Source: Croceivirga sp. (GTDB taxonomy: Bacteria; Bacteroidota; Bacteroidia; Flavobacteriales; Flavobacteriaceae). From it: DNA of 64,000 nt. The stretch is taken from positions 28,702-92,701 of the forward strand of contig JANQQQ010000001.1 in NCBI GenBank assembly GCA_028284935.1. Reading direction: 5' to 3'. Under the pieces are notes generated by a model that saw only the letters and a program-made list of their open reading frames with translations, did not search any database and was not told where the DNA came from. The position numbers were made by a program, and so were the translations under genes. Of this stretch, positions 26,376 to 35,326 are shown piece after piece. The number at the start of each line of letters is the position of its first letter. The first letter of the stretch is position 1.

Positions 26376-28154
26376 ATGAAATCATTATCACACCTCCTCT
26401 TCATTCTTTCTGTTTTGTTTTTTTCCTGCAAAGATGTTATTGAAACTGACAAACAAACCTTTCCCACCGTTTTTGAAGATTCAGAAGGACAACAAACGGC
26501 CACCTACGAGGAAGTAATAGATTTTTATCTTCGATTGGCCAAGGAGTTTCCATCAATCAATGTTCAGACCATTGGTAGCACGGACTGTGGACACCCACTT
26601 CATTTGGTTACCTATAATCCAGAAGCCAACTTCAACTTCCAAAAAATCAGGGAAGAAAAAGGCATTTTACTGATAAACAACGGAATTCATCCCGGAGAAC
26701 CTGATGGTATTGATGCCACTATGCTCTTATTTAGGGATTTGGCACAAAAACAATTGACTACACCAAAAAACGTAGTAATTGCCACCATTCCAGTTTACAA
26801 TGTAGGTGGTATGTTAAATCGAAATAGCACTACAAGGGTGAACCAAAATGGTCCCGAATCCTATGGTTTTCGGGGCAATGCCCTTAATTATGACCTCAAT
26901 AGGGATTTCATAAAAATGGATACTAAAAACACCGAAACCTTTTCTAGTATTTTTCATTTGGTGAAACCGGATGTTTTTATTGACAACCATGTGAGTAACG
27001 GAGCTGATTATCAATACATCCTCACACATTTATTTACGCAACACAATAAATTGGGTGGTGAGCTCGGTGAATATCTAAATGAAGAACTGGTTCCAGCACT
27101 TGAAAAAGGACTTTTGGACGCGAATTTTGAAATTACACCTTACGTCAATGTCTTTAATAGACCTCCGGACAATGGTTTTTCCCAATTTATGGATCACCCA
27201 AGATATTCCACAGGGTATACAACTTTATGGAATACCCTTGGAATAATGGTTGAAACCCACATGCTTAAACCCTATAAACCGCGAGTGGAAGGAACCTATG
27301 AACTAATGAAAAAAATGGTTGAAATCATTGAAGTCGACCACGAAAAAATAAAATCCCTTAGATCCAAAGCCAACGAGTTTGCCATGAACTCGGAAAAATT
27401 TCTGTTCAACTGGACTTTGGATACCGCAAAAACCAATTCTTTCATTTTTAAAGGTTTCAAAGCTGACACCATCACCAGCGAAATAACGGGAATGCCCAGG
27501 CTCAAATACGACAAGGAGCAACCTTTTGAAAAAGAAATCCCTTATCAAAACGAATATTATCCAAAGGATACCATTACCATTCCTGAGGCGTATCTTATAA
27601 AAAGGTCATGGCTGAAGGTAATGGACCGGCTATCTGCCAATGAAATTGAATTTTATGAGCTGGAAGAGGATACCCTTTTAACTGTTGAGGGATATGAGAT
27701 AACTTCATATGAAACATTTTCCAGACCCTATGAAGGTCATTATCCACATTATGACACTAAGATTTCAACAGCGGAAATGAGTGTTTCCTTTAATAAAGGG
27801 GATTACATCGTTCCAATTAGGCAACCCGGAATTCGATATATACTGGAAACCTTGGAACCCGAAGCCGTGGATTCTTTTTTTAATTGGAACTTTTTTGACA
27901 CGGTACTTCAACAAAAAGAAGGGTTTTCCCCTTATGTGTTTGAGGACTTGGCCCTAACTATTTTAGAGGAAAATCCAGCCTTAAGGGACAGTTTGGAAAG
28001 TAAAAAACGGATGAATGAGGCATTCTCCCAAAACTGGTATGCACAATTGGATTGGATTTTTAAAAATTCCCAATACCATGAACCAGCGCATATGCAATAT
28101 CCGGTCTATAGGATTCTAAAGGAAAGTGATGCTGCTTCTATTTTAAAAAATTAG
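26376..28154 (+). CDS. M14 family zinc carboxypeptidase lipoprotein
   Basis: A 592-residue lipoprotein (lipobox LFFSC, Cys near residue 18). The peptidase M14 domain shows the zinc motif NNGIHPGEPDGID (His-x-x-Glu) near residue 110, the third ligand in VFIDNHVSNGADY, and the catalytic Glu in IMVETHMLKP. The C-terminal third (from about residue 345) has no recognised catalytic motif and may be a beta-rich accessory domain. It probably trims peptides or peptidoglycan stems in the envelope. The 3' end overlaps the convergent NUDIX gene by 12 bases. Confidence 0.87.
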   Translation: MKSLSHLLFILSVLFFSCKDVIETDKQTFPTVFEDSEGQQTATYEEVIDFYLRLAKEFPSINVQTIGSTDCGHPLHLVTYNPEANFNFQKIREEKGILLINNGIHPGEPDGIDATMLLFRDLAQKQLTTPKNVVIATIPVYNVGGMLNRNSTTRVNQNGPESYGFRGNALNYDLNRDFIKMDTKNTETFSSIFHLVKPDVFIDNHVSNGADYQYILTHLFTQHNKLGGELGEYLNEELVPALEKGLLDANFEITPYVNVFNRPPDNGFSQFMDHPRYSTGYTTLWNTLGIMVETHMLKPYKPRVEGTYELMKKMVEIIEVDHEKIKSLRSKANEFAMNSEKFLFNWTLDTAKTNSFIFKGFKADTITSEITGMPRLKYDKEQPFEKEIPYQNEYYPKDTITIPEAYLIKRSWLKVMDRLSANEIEFYELEEDTLLTVEGYEITSYETFSRPYEGHYPHYDTKISTAEMSVSFNKGDYIVPIRQPGIRYILETLEPEAVDSFFNWNFFDTVLQQKEGFSPYVFEDLALTILEENPALRDSLESKKRMNEAFSQNWYAQLDWIFKNSQYHEPAHMQYPVYRILKESDAASILKN

Positions 28155-28739
28155 GTTTTCTTCAAATAGAATACGAATGTTTTTGTAGGAATTTTTCAAG
28201 GCCTTTTTTGTTTTCTTTTGACCTTTCCATTTCACCTTAGTGATACCTTCACCTTCTTGCGGTATCAGTTCCCCATCGTAAGTAGTGGACATTTCAAACC
28301 AAATCACCTTTTTCAGCTTAAATCTACCGTTTCTTTTAAAAATGTGATATGTGGTTTGTAAGTATCTCGTAACCCTTAAATTCTTAACTCCGGTCTCTTC
28401 CTGCACTTCCCTTATGGCAGCATCTTCCATGGATTCCCCTTTATCCAGCTTTCCTTTGGGAAGATCCCATTTTCCTTCCCTGAAAATGAAGAGTACTTTG
28501 CCTTTCTTATTCTTTACCAATCCCCCGGCGGCGACAATCATTGGAATTTTACTAATGAATTTATCCAATATGTCATGTCCCGGCTCAAAAATATAGGCAC
28601 ATTCCAATAGGTTTTTGGAAAGGGAGGTTATAGCATAATCAATGGCGTTATCCTCCAATGTAAAAACATTCCCGTTGGAATTGTCCGGTTGCTGATTGGT
28701 CAAAATCAACGGAGACTCATTTACAAAAACTTTATACAT
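28143..28739 (-). CDS. NUDIX hydrolase
   Basis: A 198-residue protein. The Nudix box GKLDKGESMEDAAIREVQEETGV satisfies GX5EX7REUXEEXGU and lies near residue 105-127. The preceding segment KVLFIFREGKWDLPKGKL is typical of MutT/NDP-sugar-type members. The N-terminal 65 residues precede the fold. ATG 28739 is chosen over a TTG at 28760 that would run into pyrE. The substrate is unknown. Its start codon is only seven bases from the divergent pyrE ATG. Confidence 0.88.
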   Translation of the reverse strand: MYKVFVNESPLILTNQQPDNSNGNVFTLEDNAIDYAITSLSKNLLECAYIFEPGHDILDKFISKIPMIVAAGGLVKNKKGKVLFIFREGKWDLPKGKLDKGESMEDAAIREVQEETGVKNLRVTRYLQTTYHIFKRNGRFKLKKVIWFEMSTTYDGELIPQEGEGITKVKWKGQKKTKKALKNSYKNIRILFEENLIF

Positions 28740-28742
28740 TTG
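28735..28742 (+). promoter_or_regulatory. -7 element candidate for pyrE
   Basis: TACATTTG fits TAnnTTTG and ends four bases before the pyrE ATG (28747), so transcripts would be leaderless or nearly so. It also contains the start codon of the divergent NUDIX gene. No good -33 TTG is seen. Confidence 0.4.
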
Positions 28743-28746
28743 CGCA

Positions 28747-29388
28747 ATGATTTTGGACAAGAACAGCGCTAAAAAAACAGCAGAGCTGTTGCTGCAAATT
28801 AATGCAATTAAGTTGAGTCCTGAAAGTCCGTTTACTTGGGCCTCTGGTTGGAAATCCCCAATTTACTGTGACAATAGAATAATCCTATCCTACCCGAAAA
28901 TTCGAAATTTTGTCCGGGAGGAAATGGCAAGACAAGTTGAGGTACTTTATGGAAGACCCGATTGTATTGCCGGTGTGGCCACCGGTGCCATAGGAATTGG
29001 AATATTGGTAGCGGAAGCACTGGGACTTCCCTTTGTCTATGTAAGGCCCGAAGCCAAATCACATGGTAGGCAAAATCAAATTGAAGGACATCTTGAACCG
29101 GGACAGGCCGTCGTGGTCATAGAGGATTTGATAAGTACAGGCAAAAGTAGTCTTAATGCGGTAAATGCCTTAAAAACCTCAAATGCCGATGTCAAAGGAA
29201 TGGTCGCCATATTTACCTATGGGTTTGAGACCGCCACTAAAAATTTTGAGGAAAGTAAGGTTCAATTACATACATTAAGTGATTATCACCACCTTATAGA
29301 ACAAGCTGCCGAAACACAATATATTAAAGAATCACAATTAAAAACGCTAATGGAATGGAGACTGGCTCCAAACCAATGGCATCCTTGA
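28747..29388 (+). CDS. pyrE: Orotate phosphoribosyltransferase
   Basis: A 213-residue enzyme making OMP from orotate and PRPP. Family marks are SPFTWASGWKSPIYCDNR, CIAGVATGAIGIGILVAEALG, VRPEAKSHGRQNQIEG with the catalytic Lys loop, and the PRPP motif VVVIEDLISTGKS. The ATG at 28747 gives the standard N-terminus (ILDKNSAKKTAELL). It is followed four bases later by a SRPBCC gene, a common pairing in Bacteroidota. Confidence 0.95.
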   Translation: MILDKNSAKKTAELLLQINAIKLSPESPFTWASGWKSPIYCDNRIILSYPKIRNFVREEMARQVEVLYGRPDCIAGVATGAIGIGILVAEALGLPFVYVRPEAKSHGRQNQIEGHLEPGQAVVVIEDLISTGKSSLNAVNALKTSNADVKGMVAIFTYGFETATKNFEESKVQLHTLSDYHHLIEQAAETQYIKESQLKTLMEWRLAPNQWHP

Positions 29389-29392
29389 AGTT

Positions 29393-29791
29393 ATGCATTT
29401 AGAGAGCCCAACAAAAACGGTAAATCAGAGTAGTGAGACGGTTTTTAAATTTCTTAGTGAGGTTAAAAACTTCGAAAAATTAATGCCGGAAAACATTGAT
29501 AAATTTGAATTGTTGAACGAGGAAACTTTTAGGTTTGCGCTAAGGGGCATGCCGGAAATAGTTTTGAGGAAAGAGGAGGAATACCCAAATTCAAAAGTAG
29601 TTTTAGGTGCCGCAAGCAGTAAATTGAATTTTACGCTAACAGCCAATATCAAAGAAGTTGATACCTTGCAAAGTGACGTTGCCCTTATTTTTGAAGGGAA
29701 GTTCAATGCAATGATGGCTATGATGATAAAAGGTCCTCTTACCAATTTTATTAATACCCTTTCATCCAATATGGATGTTATTGGTCAATAA
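29393..29791 (+). CDS. SRPBCC (START-like) family protein
   Basis: A 132-residue helix-grip protein. Typical segments are the N-terminal SSETVFKFLSEVKNFEKLMPENI, a beta-sheet middle, and a long C-terminal helix (MMIKGPLTNFINTLSSNMD). Such proteins hold a hydrophobic cavity for lipids or aromatic ligands. Its conserved place after pyrE suggests co-regulation, but the ligand is unknown. It overlaps the convergent birA gene by seven bases. Confidence 0.8.
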   Translation: MHLESPTKTVNQSSETVFKFLSEVKNFEKLMPENIDKFELLNEETFRFALRGMPEIVLRKEEEYPNSKVVLGAASSKLNFTLTANIKEVDTLQSDVALIFEGKFNAMMAMMIKGPLTNFINTLSSNMDVIGQ

Positions 29792-30519
29792 ATCATCTGA
29801 ATTTCCTTAAAGTTAAACGTTCTTATTTCCCCATCCTTTGTTTCAATCCGTAATTGTCCAGATTTTGTTATTCCCATTATCATCCCGGCAAATACATGGT
29901 TATCTCCTGGGAAGGAAAACTTTGACCATTCCTTTTTTCGGAACAACACCTTTTCATATTGCCCTTTTAACTCCTCAAGGCCAAGGGGAATAGTCAACTC
30001 AAAGTAGAACCTCAACCTATTCAATACTTGGTCGAGGACATGATCCAAGTCGTAGTCCTTTCCAGTACTCAGCTTAAGGGAAGTAGCATTTGCAAAACCT
30101 GAAAAGTCTGCTTGGTTCACATTCAATCCAATTCCGACGATGCTTTGTTTAATTTGAGACCCAGCAAAACTGTTTTCTATGAGTATGCCACAGAGTTTCT
30201 TGTCTCCTGACATAATGTCGTTAGGCCATTTTACTTTTACTTCAGGTATGGAAAGCTCGTTTAAAACATCGTAGATAGCCAAGGATACAAGACAATTAAG
30301 TCCAAAGCTTTGACTTACATCCAAAGAATTAAACTTTTTCAAGATGCTGATTGTTAGATTTTTACCTTTTTCAGAAATCCAATGATTTCCCTTTTGGCCC
30401 CTTCCTTGGGTTTGGTGTGCGCAAACTACCACGGTAAAGTCCTCAAGCTTTTTTTTGGAGGCCAATAGCTTCAAATAACTATTGGTGGAAGTGATGGCAT
30501 CAAGTTTGATTAACTGCAT
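29785..30519 (-). CDS. birA: Biotin--[acetyl-CoA-carboxylase] ligase
   Basis: A 244-residue catalytic biotin protein ligase without the N-terminal DNA-binding domain of E. coli BirA, so it cannot be the biotin repressor. The start TSTNSYLKLLA, the biotinyl-AMP loop QTQGRGQKGNHWIS, and KWPNDIMSGDKKLCGILIEN are signature blocks. SIVGIGLNVNQ completes the core. ATG 30519 is preferred to the start at 30570, because the extra residues would lie in the shared promoter region with rsfS. Confidence 0.92.
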   Translation of the reverse strand: MQLIKLDAITSTNSYLKLLASKKKLEDFTVVVCAHQTQGRGQKGNHWISEKGKNLTISILKKFNSLDVSQSFGLNCLVSLAIYDVLNELSIPEVKVKWPNDIMSGDKKLCGILIENSFAGSQIKQSIVGIGLNVNQADFSGFANATSLKLSTGKDYDLDHVLDQVLNRLRFYFELTIPLGLEELKGQYEKVLFRKKEWSKFSFPGDNHVFAGMIMGITKSGQLRIETKDGEIRTFNFKEIQMIY

Positions 30520-30583
30520 AAAACAATGCTTTTTACCGCTCAATGTTATGTTAAAAACACCGTCGGTCAAAACAAAAAAATAA

Positions 30584-30591
30584 TAACTTTG
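30584..30591 (+). promoter_or_regulatory. -7 element candidate for rsfS-ftsH
   Basis: TAACTTTG fits TAnnTTTG, 18 bases upstream of the rsfS ATG (30610). The -33 side is unclear. Confidence 0.45.
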
Positions 30592-30609
30592 TAAAACTAA
30601 AATTTTTGG

Positions 30610-30984
30610 ATGCAGAAAAACAAAGCGAATGCAGATGAACTAATTGCCTTAATAATTGCCGGTATTGAAGAAGTTAAAGGGATTGATATCAATCTTTTGG
30701 ATTTAAGGGAAATAGAGAACACGGTTTGCGATTACTTTGTTATCTGTAACGGAACGTCCAATACCCACGTTAACGCCATAGTATCCTCCATTCAAAAAAC
30801 CGTCAGCAAATCAATTCAGGACAAGCCTTGGCATATTGAAGGTGCTGATAATGCAGAATGGGTGCTTATGGATTATGTCAACGTGGTCGCGCATGTGTTT
30901 CAAAAACATGTCCGTGAGTTTTATGACATTGAAGGACTTTGGGGAGATGCCAAGGTCACAATGGTAGAGAGCAGCTACAATTAA
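30610..30984 (+). CDS. rsfS: Ribosome silencing factor RsfS
   Basis: A 124-residue RsfS/DUF143 protein that binds uL14 and keeps ribosomal subunits apart when translation must slow. Family motifs are CDYFVICNGTSNTHVNAI, KPWHIEGADNAEWVLMDY, and VVAHVFQKHVREFYDIEGLWGDA. It lies four bases upstream of ftsH and is the first gene of the rsfS-ftsH-LUD-cdsA-psd-ACBP run. Confidence 0.94.
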   Translation: MQKNKANADELIALIIAGIEEVKGIDINLLDLREIENTVCDYFVICNGTSNTHVNAIVSSIQKTVSKSIQDKPWHIEGADNAEWVLMDYVNVVAHVFQKHVREFYDIEGLWGDAKVTMVESSYN

Positions 30985-30988
30985 CAAA

Positions 30989-32965
30989 ATGGCAAAAGAA
31001 AATTCAAATACCCCCAAAAAACCTCGATTTAGTTCTTGGTGGATTTACGGTGTGATTATCGCCCTTATTTTGGGCTTCCAATTCTTTGGTAGTGCTACCT
31101 TCTCCAATACGGAGAAGACCACAACTTCTGCGATGCAGGAATTCCTTAGAAATGGTGACATTGAAAAAATTGTAATCATTACCAATACCAGAAAGGCCAA
31201 AATTTATCTGACCGATGAAGCTATGAACAAAGACGTTCACAAAGGGGTGTCTGACAAGCCTATGCTTCCTACGGCCGGTTTGGTTCCGCAGTATGTCTTG
31301 AACTATGGCGACATGCAAATTTTCCAAAATGAAATCAATGAGATCAAAAAGGAAAATAATCTGGAAACCATAGTGGAATTTGATACAGAATCCAACGTTC
31401 TCGGCGATTTATTGCTTTCCTTACTTCCTTTTGTATTAATTATTGGAATATGGATTTATCTGATGCGAAGAATGTCCGGAGGAGCAGGTGGTGGAGCTGG
31501 AGGGCAAATTTTTAATATCGGAAAGTCAAAAGCAAAACTCTTTGATGAAAAGACGGACACCAGAACCTCATTTAAAGATGTCGCGGGTTTGGAAGGTGCT
31601 AAGGAAGAGGTTCAGGAAATCGTGGAATTTTTGAAAAATCCGGATAAGTACACGTCACTGGGTGGAAAAATACCTAAAGGAGCCTTGTTGGTAGGACCTC
31701 CAGGTACTGGAAAAACCCTATTGGCTAAGGCCGTTGCTGGGGAGGCTAAAGTGCCTTTCTTCTCACTCTCGGGTTCCGATTTTGTGGAAATGTTTGTAGG
31801 TGTAGGTGCCTCTAGGGTACGTGATCTTTTTAAACAAGCTAAGGACAAATCCCCCGCGATTATTTTCATAGATGAAATTGATGCCATCGGTAGGGCCAGG
31901 GGAAAAAACAATTTCACAGGTTCCAATGATGAACGTGAAAATACATTAAACCAACTTTTGACGGAGATGGACGGTTTTGGCACCAATACCAATGTGATTG
32001 TTTTGGCAGCCACCAACCGCGCAGACGTATTGGATAAAGCATTAATGCGGGCAGGTCGATTTGATCGTCAAATCTACGTGGATTTACCAGATATAAGGGA
32101 AAGAAAAGAAATTTTTGAGGTACACCTTAGACCCATAAAGACGGCAGAAACCTTGGATTTGGACTTTTTAGCAAGGCAGACCCCGGGATTTTCAGGTGCC
32201 GATATTGCCAATGTCTGTAATGAAGCGGCCCTCATAGCAGCAAGAAATGAGAAAAAGGCGGTGACCAAACAGGATTTTCTGGATGCTGTTGACAGAATAG
32301 TTGGTGGTCTGGAAAAGAAAAACAAAATCATTACTCCTGAAGAAAAAAAGACCATCGCATATCATGAAGCGGGACATGCTACGGTAAGTTGGATGGTGGA
32401 ACATGCGGCTCCCCTAGTCAAAGTAACTATTGTCCCTCGGGGACAGTCCTTAGGTGCAGCATGGTATCTTCCAGAGGAACGCCTCATTGTCCGAACAGAA
32501 CAGATGCTGGATGAAATGTGTGCGACCATGGGAGGCCGTGCAGCGGAAAAAGTGATGTTTGACAAAATTTCGACTGGCGCTTTGAGTGATTTGGAAAAGG
32601 TGACCAAACAAGCAAGGGCCATGGTTACCATTTATGGCCTTAACGATGAACTGGGAAATATCACCTATTACGATTCATCAGGTCAAAATGAATACGGCTT
32701 TTCAAAACCCTATAGCGAAGAAACCGCCCAAAAAATTGATGAGGAAATTTCAAAGATTATTGAAAAACAGTACCAAAGGGCTATCGCCATACTTGAAAAA
32801 AACAAGGATAAGCTGACGCAGTTGGCAGATAGGCTATTGGAAAAGGAAGTCATCTTTAAAGACGATTTAGAGAAAATATTTGGGGAACGGCCTTTTAAAA
32901 AGGAGGAGAGCCAAGAATCCGAAAGCACCCAAACGGAAGAGGAAGTACAGGAAGAAACCAAGTAG
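30989..32965 (+). CDS. ftsH: ATP-dependent zinc metalloprotease FtsH
   Basis: A 658-residue membrane AAA+ protease that degrades misassembled membrane proteins and regulatory substrates. Two transmembrane helices (WWIYGVIIALILGFQFF; LSLLPFVLIIGIWIYLM) flank a periplasmic domain. The AAA module has Walker A GPPGTGKT, Walker B FIDEIDAIGR, and the pore loop MFVGVG. The zinc site is HEAGH in TIAYHEAGHATV near residue 455. The acidic C-terminal tail is rich in Glu. It starts four bases after rsfS. Confidence 0.96.
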   Translation: MAKENSNTPKKPRFSSWWIYGVIIALILGFQFFGSATFSNTEKTTTSAMQEFLRNGDIEKIVIITNTRKAKIYLTDEAMNKDVHKGVSDKPMLPTAGLVPQYVLNYGDMQIFQNEINEIKKENNLETIVEFDTESNVLGDLLLSLLPFVLIIGIWIYLMRRMSGGAGGGAGGQIFNIGKSKAKLFDEKTDTRTSFKDVAGLEGAKEEVQEIVEFLKNPDKYTSLGGKIPKGALLVGPPGTGKTLLAKAVAGEAKVPFFSLSGSDFVEMFVGVGASRVRDLFKQAKDKSPAIIFIDEIDAIGRARGKNNFTGSNDERENTLNQLLTEMDGFGTNTNVIVLAATNRADVLDKALMRAGRFDRQIYVDLPDIRERKEIFEVHLRPIKTAETLDLDFLARQTPGFSGADIANVCNEAALIAARNEKKAVTKQDFLDAVDRIVGGLEKKNKIITPEEKKTIAYHEAGHATVSWMVEHAAPLVKVTIVPRGQSLGAAWYLPEERLIVRTEQMLDEMCATMGGRAAEKVMFDKISTGALSDLEKVTKQARAMVTIYGLNDELGNITYYDSSGQNEYGFSKPYSEETAQKIDEEISKIIEKQYQRAIAILEKNKDKLTQLADRLLEKEVIFKDDLEKIFGERPFKKEESQESESTQTEEEVQEETK

Positions 32966-33002
32966 CCTTCCCCATACGTGATTCTTAGTGCCCAATTTAG
33001 GT

Positions 33003-33611
33003 ATGAGCTTGTTTGACAAACTTTTTGGAGGAGGAAAAAAAGTTTCCAAAGAAACTGCGGAAACCAGGGGAGAGCACATGCCAGATTTACAAATTCCAAT
33101 AGATGAAAAGTTCACCATATACTTTAAGAAAAACGGTGGCAAGTTTATCTATTGTGAAGATTTTACCGAAGTTCAAACAGCACTTGCGAATATCATATCG
33201 GAGAATGATTGGCAAAATCATTTCTTTTATTCCTTGGACAAGAGAATCAATGAACGTTTTGCTTCGGAAAAACTCTCGTTCACCAGTAATAGTACAGAAA
33301 GCGATATTTTCTTTACCACATGCGAAAACTTGATTGCCCATAACGGTTCCATTTTAGTCTGTTCCCATCAAATTAAAGAGAAAAAACTCCATGAACTTCC
33401 AGGTAATTTAATTGTATTCGCCACTACCAGTCAATTAGTGGACTCCATCAGTGAGGCACTTAAGATTATAAAGAAAAAGTATCCAAAGAAAATCCCGGAT
33501 AACATTACAACGCTAAAGCACTTTCTTCCTACCCCTGAAAATAAAAACGATTTTCTTTCCTACGGCAGTACTTCAAAAAATGTCTATCTTTTGCTTTTGG
33601 AAGATTACTAA
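33003..33611 (+). CDS. LUD domain protein (LutC/YkgG-like)
   Basis: A 202-residue protein with an LUD-type fold. ESDIFFTTCENLIAHNGSILV, then HELPGNLIVFATTSQLVDSISEAL match LutC-like members, which in other bacteria assist L-lactate oxidation by LutAB. No lutA or lutB is next to it, so the partner is missing and a role in lactate use is uncertain. ATG 33003 (MSLFDKLFGGGKK) is preferred to the GTG at 32988. It sits between ftsH and cdsA, a conserved but functionally puzzling place. Confidence 0.78.
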   Translation: MSLFDKLFGGGKKVSKETAETRGEHMPDLQIPIDEKFTIYFKKNGGKFIYCEDFTEVQTALANIISENDWQNHFFYSLDKRINERFASEKLSFTSNSTESDIFFTTCENLIAHNGSILVCSHQIKEKKLHELPGNLIVFATTSQLVDSISEALKIIKKKYPKKIPDNITTLKHFLPTPENKNDFLSYGSTSKNVYLLLLEDY

Positions 33612-33614
33612 TAT

Positions 33615-34418
33615 ATGAGGGAACTTCTTCGCAGGTCCATCACCGGTATTGTCTATGTTATTTTGTTACTATCGGCGGTCTTTTTAAGCTCAGATGCCTT
33701 CGATTTTCTTTTTATGGCATTTGGATTGGCATGTCTTTATGAATTTAAGAAGCTGGTCAATATAAAAGGCTATTATGTTTTTGTAGCCTATCTGGCACTA
33801 TGGTGGGCGTTCATTTACCTCATTCACGACTTGGACATCATCAAAATCTTAATGGCCATGACCATGGCCATAGACTTGGCCCTTTTGGTTTATCTTTTTT
33901 CAGCTCGGGAAATGACGCTTACCGTACTTCAGAAATATTTAGCGGCAATTTTCTATATAGGAGGGGGCTGTATTTTCCTCACCATGATACCTTACAAAAA
34001 TGAAGAGTTTGCCAAGCTACTCATCATGGGGATTTTTGTTTTGATATGGGTGAACGATTCCTTTGCATATCTGGTTGGAAAAACAATAGGAAGGCATAAA
34101 TTATTTCCAAGAATTTCTCCTAAAAAAACCATAGAAGGTTCTGTGGGAGGTCTTATTTTTGCACTGATCGCTGCCTATGTTATTTCAATGTATGAACCTA
34201 TTCTTTCAAAAGGGGAATGGATGATTTTGGCAGTGGTTATTGTTGTAACGGGAAATCTAGGTGATTTACTGGAATCAAAGTTTAAACGAATAGCTGGAGT
34301 TAAGGATAGTGGGGCGATTTTGCCAGGCCATGGAGGCCTATTGGATAGATTGGATAGTTTGGTTTATGCAGCCCCATTCGCGTATTTTACGTTAATTTTA
34401 TTTGTCTATGTTTCATAA
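33615..34418 (+). CDS. cdsA: Phosphatidate cytidylyltransferase
   Basis: A 267-residue membrane enzyme making CDP-diacylglycerol from CTP and phosphatidate. About seven or eight hydrophobic helices are visible. The signature reads SPKKTIEGSVGGL and KRIAGVKDSGAILPGHGGLLDRLDS, containing the family's KD-x10-HGG-x2-DR-x-D block. It starts three bases after the LUD gene and overlaps the psd gene, so the phospholipid genes are coupled. Confidence 0.94.
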   Translation: MRELLRRSITGIVYVILLLSAVFLSSDAFDFLFMAFGLACLYEFKKLVNIKGYYVFVAYLALWWAFIYLIHDLDIIKILMAMTMAIDLALLVYLFSAREMTLTVLQKYLAAIFYIGGGCIFLTMIPYKNEEFAKLLIMGIFVLIWVNDSFAYLVGKTIGRHKLFPRISPKKTIEGSVGGLIFALIAAYVISMYEPILSKGEWMILAVVIVVTGNLGDLLESKFKRIAGVKDSGAILPGHGGLLDRLDSLVYAAPFAYFTLILFVYVS

Positions 34419-35073
34419 AGAAGGTAAAAACATCATATTGACCACTTTCTTTTTAGCCGTTACTGCTATTATTTTAACAGAATACTTGATTCCAACATTC
34501 TGGATCAAAATCTTGGTTCAAATCACGGCCTTGGTGGTTTTGGTGCTCATTCTTCAGTTCTTTAGAAATCCACCAAGACCCTTAACCCCAAGTTTTGATG
34601 AAATTCTTGCCCCTGTTGATGGCAAGGTGGTCGTCATTGAGGAAGTCGAGGAGCCCGAATATTTTAAAGGAAAAAGGAAACAGGTCTCTATTTTCATGTC
34701 CCCTTTGAATGTCCATGTCACCCGATATGCCGCTAGTGGAACCATAGTCTATTCCAAATACCATCCTGGGAAGTATTTGGTTGCCTGGCATCCAAAATCA
34801 AGTACGGAAAACGAAAGGACGACCGTAGTCATCCATACTCCAAAGTTTGGGGAAATCCTTTATCGGCAAATTGCCGGTGCCATGGCAAGAAGAATAATCA
34901 ACTATGCCGAGGAAGGAGAACAAGTGGTACAAGGTCAAGATGCAGGATTCATTAAATTTGGCTCAAGGGTAGACGTGTTACTTCCCTTGGATTGCAAAAT
35001 TTGTGTGGGACTCAATCAAAAAGTGATTGGAGCTAAAACATGTATTGCCATGTTACCTGAAAAAGATGGTTGA
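34408..35073 (+). CDS. psd: Phosphatidylserine decarboxylase family protein
   Basis: A 221-residue protein that decarboxylates phosphatidylserine to phosphatidylethanolamine. Two N-terminal hydrophobic helices precede a pyruvoyl-enzyme core with LAPVDGKVVVIEEV, SIFMSPLNVHVTRY and IAGAMARRI. The self-cleavage site is probably Gly-Ser in KFGSRVDV near the C-terminus, as in the short PSD-A type. The ATG at 34408 overlaps the cdsA end by 11 bases. The organism thus carries genes for CDP-DAG and PE synthesis in one run. Confidence 0.92.
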   Translation: MFHKEGKNIILTTFFLAVTAIILTEYLIPTFWIKILVQITALVVLVLILQFFRNPPRPLTPSFDEILAPVDGKVVVIEEVEEPEYFKGKRKQVSIFMSPLNVHVTRYAASGTIVYSKYHPGKYLVAWHPKSSTENERTTVVIHTPKFGEILYRQIAGAMARRIINYAEEGEQVVQGQDAGFIKFGSRVDVLLPLDCKICVGLNQKVIGAKTCIAMLPEKDG

Positions 35074-35326
35074 CCAAAGTTTAAAAGATAGGTTCGAAGA
35101 GGCTGTGGACTATGTGAACCAGTACACAAAACCTATCCCGGCGGACATCCTTTTAAAGCTTTATGCCTACTTTAAAATCGCCAACAAAAATTTCGATAAT
35201 CCGGGTAGCAAAACCCCACTAATCAATGCCTTCAAGGCCAATGCCCTCATTCAAGCACAAAATATTGGTCGTGAAGAGGCCATGAACAACTATATTGATT
35301 TGGTAGAAAAGGAAATTAAATATTAA
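35066..35326 (+). CDS. Acyl-CoA-binding protein
   Basis: An 86-residue four-helix ACBP. The helix 2 block LLKLYAYFKIANK aligns with the family's YxxYKxAT segment, retaining the Tyr and Lys that bind the CoA phosphate. GREEAMNNYIDLVEKEI is the usual C-terminal helix. The second contact region reads AFKANALIQAQN, lacking the usual Trp after the Lys. It starts within the last bases of psd (ATGGTTGA overlap), so it is translated with phospholipid enzymes. ACBPs are mostly eukaryotic but occur in Flavobacteriia. Confidence 0.88.
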   Translation: MVDQSLKDRFEEAVDYVNQYTKPIPADILLKLYAYFKIANKNFDNPGSKTPLINAFKANALIQAQNIGREEAMNNYIDLVEKEIKY

